Source of the DNA: Novosphingobium sp. SCN 66-18
Lineage (GTDB): Bacteria; Pseudomonadota; Alphaproteobacteria; Sphingomonadales; Sphingomonadaceae
NCBI GenBank assembly: GCA_001725355.1
Contig: MEGD01000007.1
Location: 124,001 to 188,000 of the forward strand
Direction: 5' to 3'
DNA: 64,000 bases
Shown: piece after piece, positions 63,812 to 64,000 of the stretch
Numbering within the stretch: the stretch's first letter is position 1
How the letters are laid out: the number at the start of each line of letters is the position of its first letter
Translations under genes and position numbers: made by a program
The notes under the pieces: model-generated
Database searches by the model: none
What the model saw: only the letters and a program-made list of their open reading frames with translations
Told to the model about the DNA's origin: nothing

Positions 63812-64000
63812 TCAATCCTGCTTGCGCAGGTTCAGGTCCCAAGGTTTGTCGCCGCCCGATGCGCATTGCCCGGTCACAATGCGCCCGTCGCCCGACAGCA
63901 TGCCCGAGCAATCGCCGCTCTGGCCGTCGGCATCGACGACATAATGCCATGCGACATGCCTTCCCTCGATCCGGCCCTTGCCTGATCCGGTCCGGGCGCC
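63812..64000 (-). CDS. Hypothetical protein, C-terminal part (5' end outside window)
   Basis: The frame is open from the right edge to a TGA at 63812-63814 and gives about 62 residues. It contains WHYVVDADGQSGDCSG, a second GQCASGGDKPW cysteine-containing segment and a polar end. Two cysteines and glycine-rich turns suggest a small extracytoplasmic beta-rich domain. I do not recognise the family. It would be transcribed toward ahpC. Confidence 0.5.
   Translation of the reverse strand, partial: GARTGSGKGRIEGRHVAWHYVVDADGQSGDCSGMLSGDGRIVTGQCASGGDKPWDLNLRKQD

Overview
The window reads as chromosomal DNA of a GC-rich alphaproteobacterium of the order Sphingomonadales, most like Novosphingobium or Sphingobium. 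The reasons are LigW- and LigM-type lignin-aromatic genes, a large TonB-dependent receptor, a cysteine-free ribosomal protein L36, several DUF4136 lipoproteins, and codon use that is uniform from end to end. I see no prophage, insertion sequence, integrase, tRNA, rRNA or CRISPR array.

Layout. (1) Bases 1-14600 are an accessory aromatic-catabolism region. It holds the end of an aldehyde dehydrogenase, an amidohydrolase, a LigF-like (beta-etherase-type) glutathione transferase, a LigM/DesA-type tetrahydrofolate-dependent O-demethylase and an alpha/beta hydrolase. A minus-strand trio follows (LigD-like SDR, VOC protein, hypothetical), divergent from an MFS transporter, an aldehyde dehydrogenase, a DUF2490 protein and LigW (5-carboxyvanillate decarboxylase). 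Two MarR regulators and an acyl-CoA dehydrogenase close the region. LigW would make vanillate and a LigM-type enzyme would demethylate vanillate to protocatechuate, so import, side-chain oxidation, decarboxylation and O-demethylation of lignin-derived aromatics could be linked here. (2) 14600-20420: M14 carboxypeptidase, two DUF4136 proteins, galE, rpmJ, a HAD hydrolase, a cyclophilin and a small hypothetical gene. (3) 20500-25640: comM, then rpmH-rnpA-yidD-yidC-engB, a tightly packed ribosome and membrane-insertion cluster. (4) 25700-35890: S1/P1 nuclease, LysE exporter, cupin, dapE, a dicarboxylate symporter, nth, dapB, a bestrophin, a CobB sirtuin and a two-gene adenine-methyltransferase-like locus. 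(5) 35885-44100: a large zinc metalloprotease, then an AsnC regulator, TonB receptor and exported M20 hydrolase that look like one nutrient-scavenging unit. (6) 44120-64000: housekeeping genes (moeB-like, dnaA, rpsT, mutM, ubiE, ubiB, coaBC, dut, trpS, murJ, secB, a Tim44-like gene, mltA, smr, ahpF, ahpC).

The most unusual signal is a family of about 195-240 bp intergenic elements, nine full-length and two partial or decayed, spread through the window. Each full element has a left hairpin (A), a central 14-bp-stem hairpin (B, partly degenerate in one copy) and a right hairpin that is either an inverted copy of A or a diverged form (C). Hairpin stems change sequence between copies while keeping their pairing. 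Eight of the nine full copies begin or end within 16 bases of a stop codon. I do not recognise a named family. They look like a spreading structured repeat that serves, or is tolerated, as a 3'-end or terminator module.
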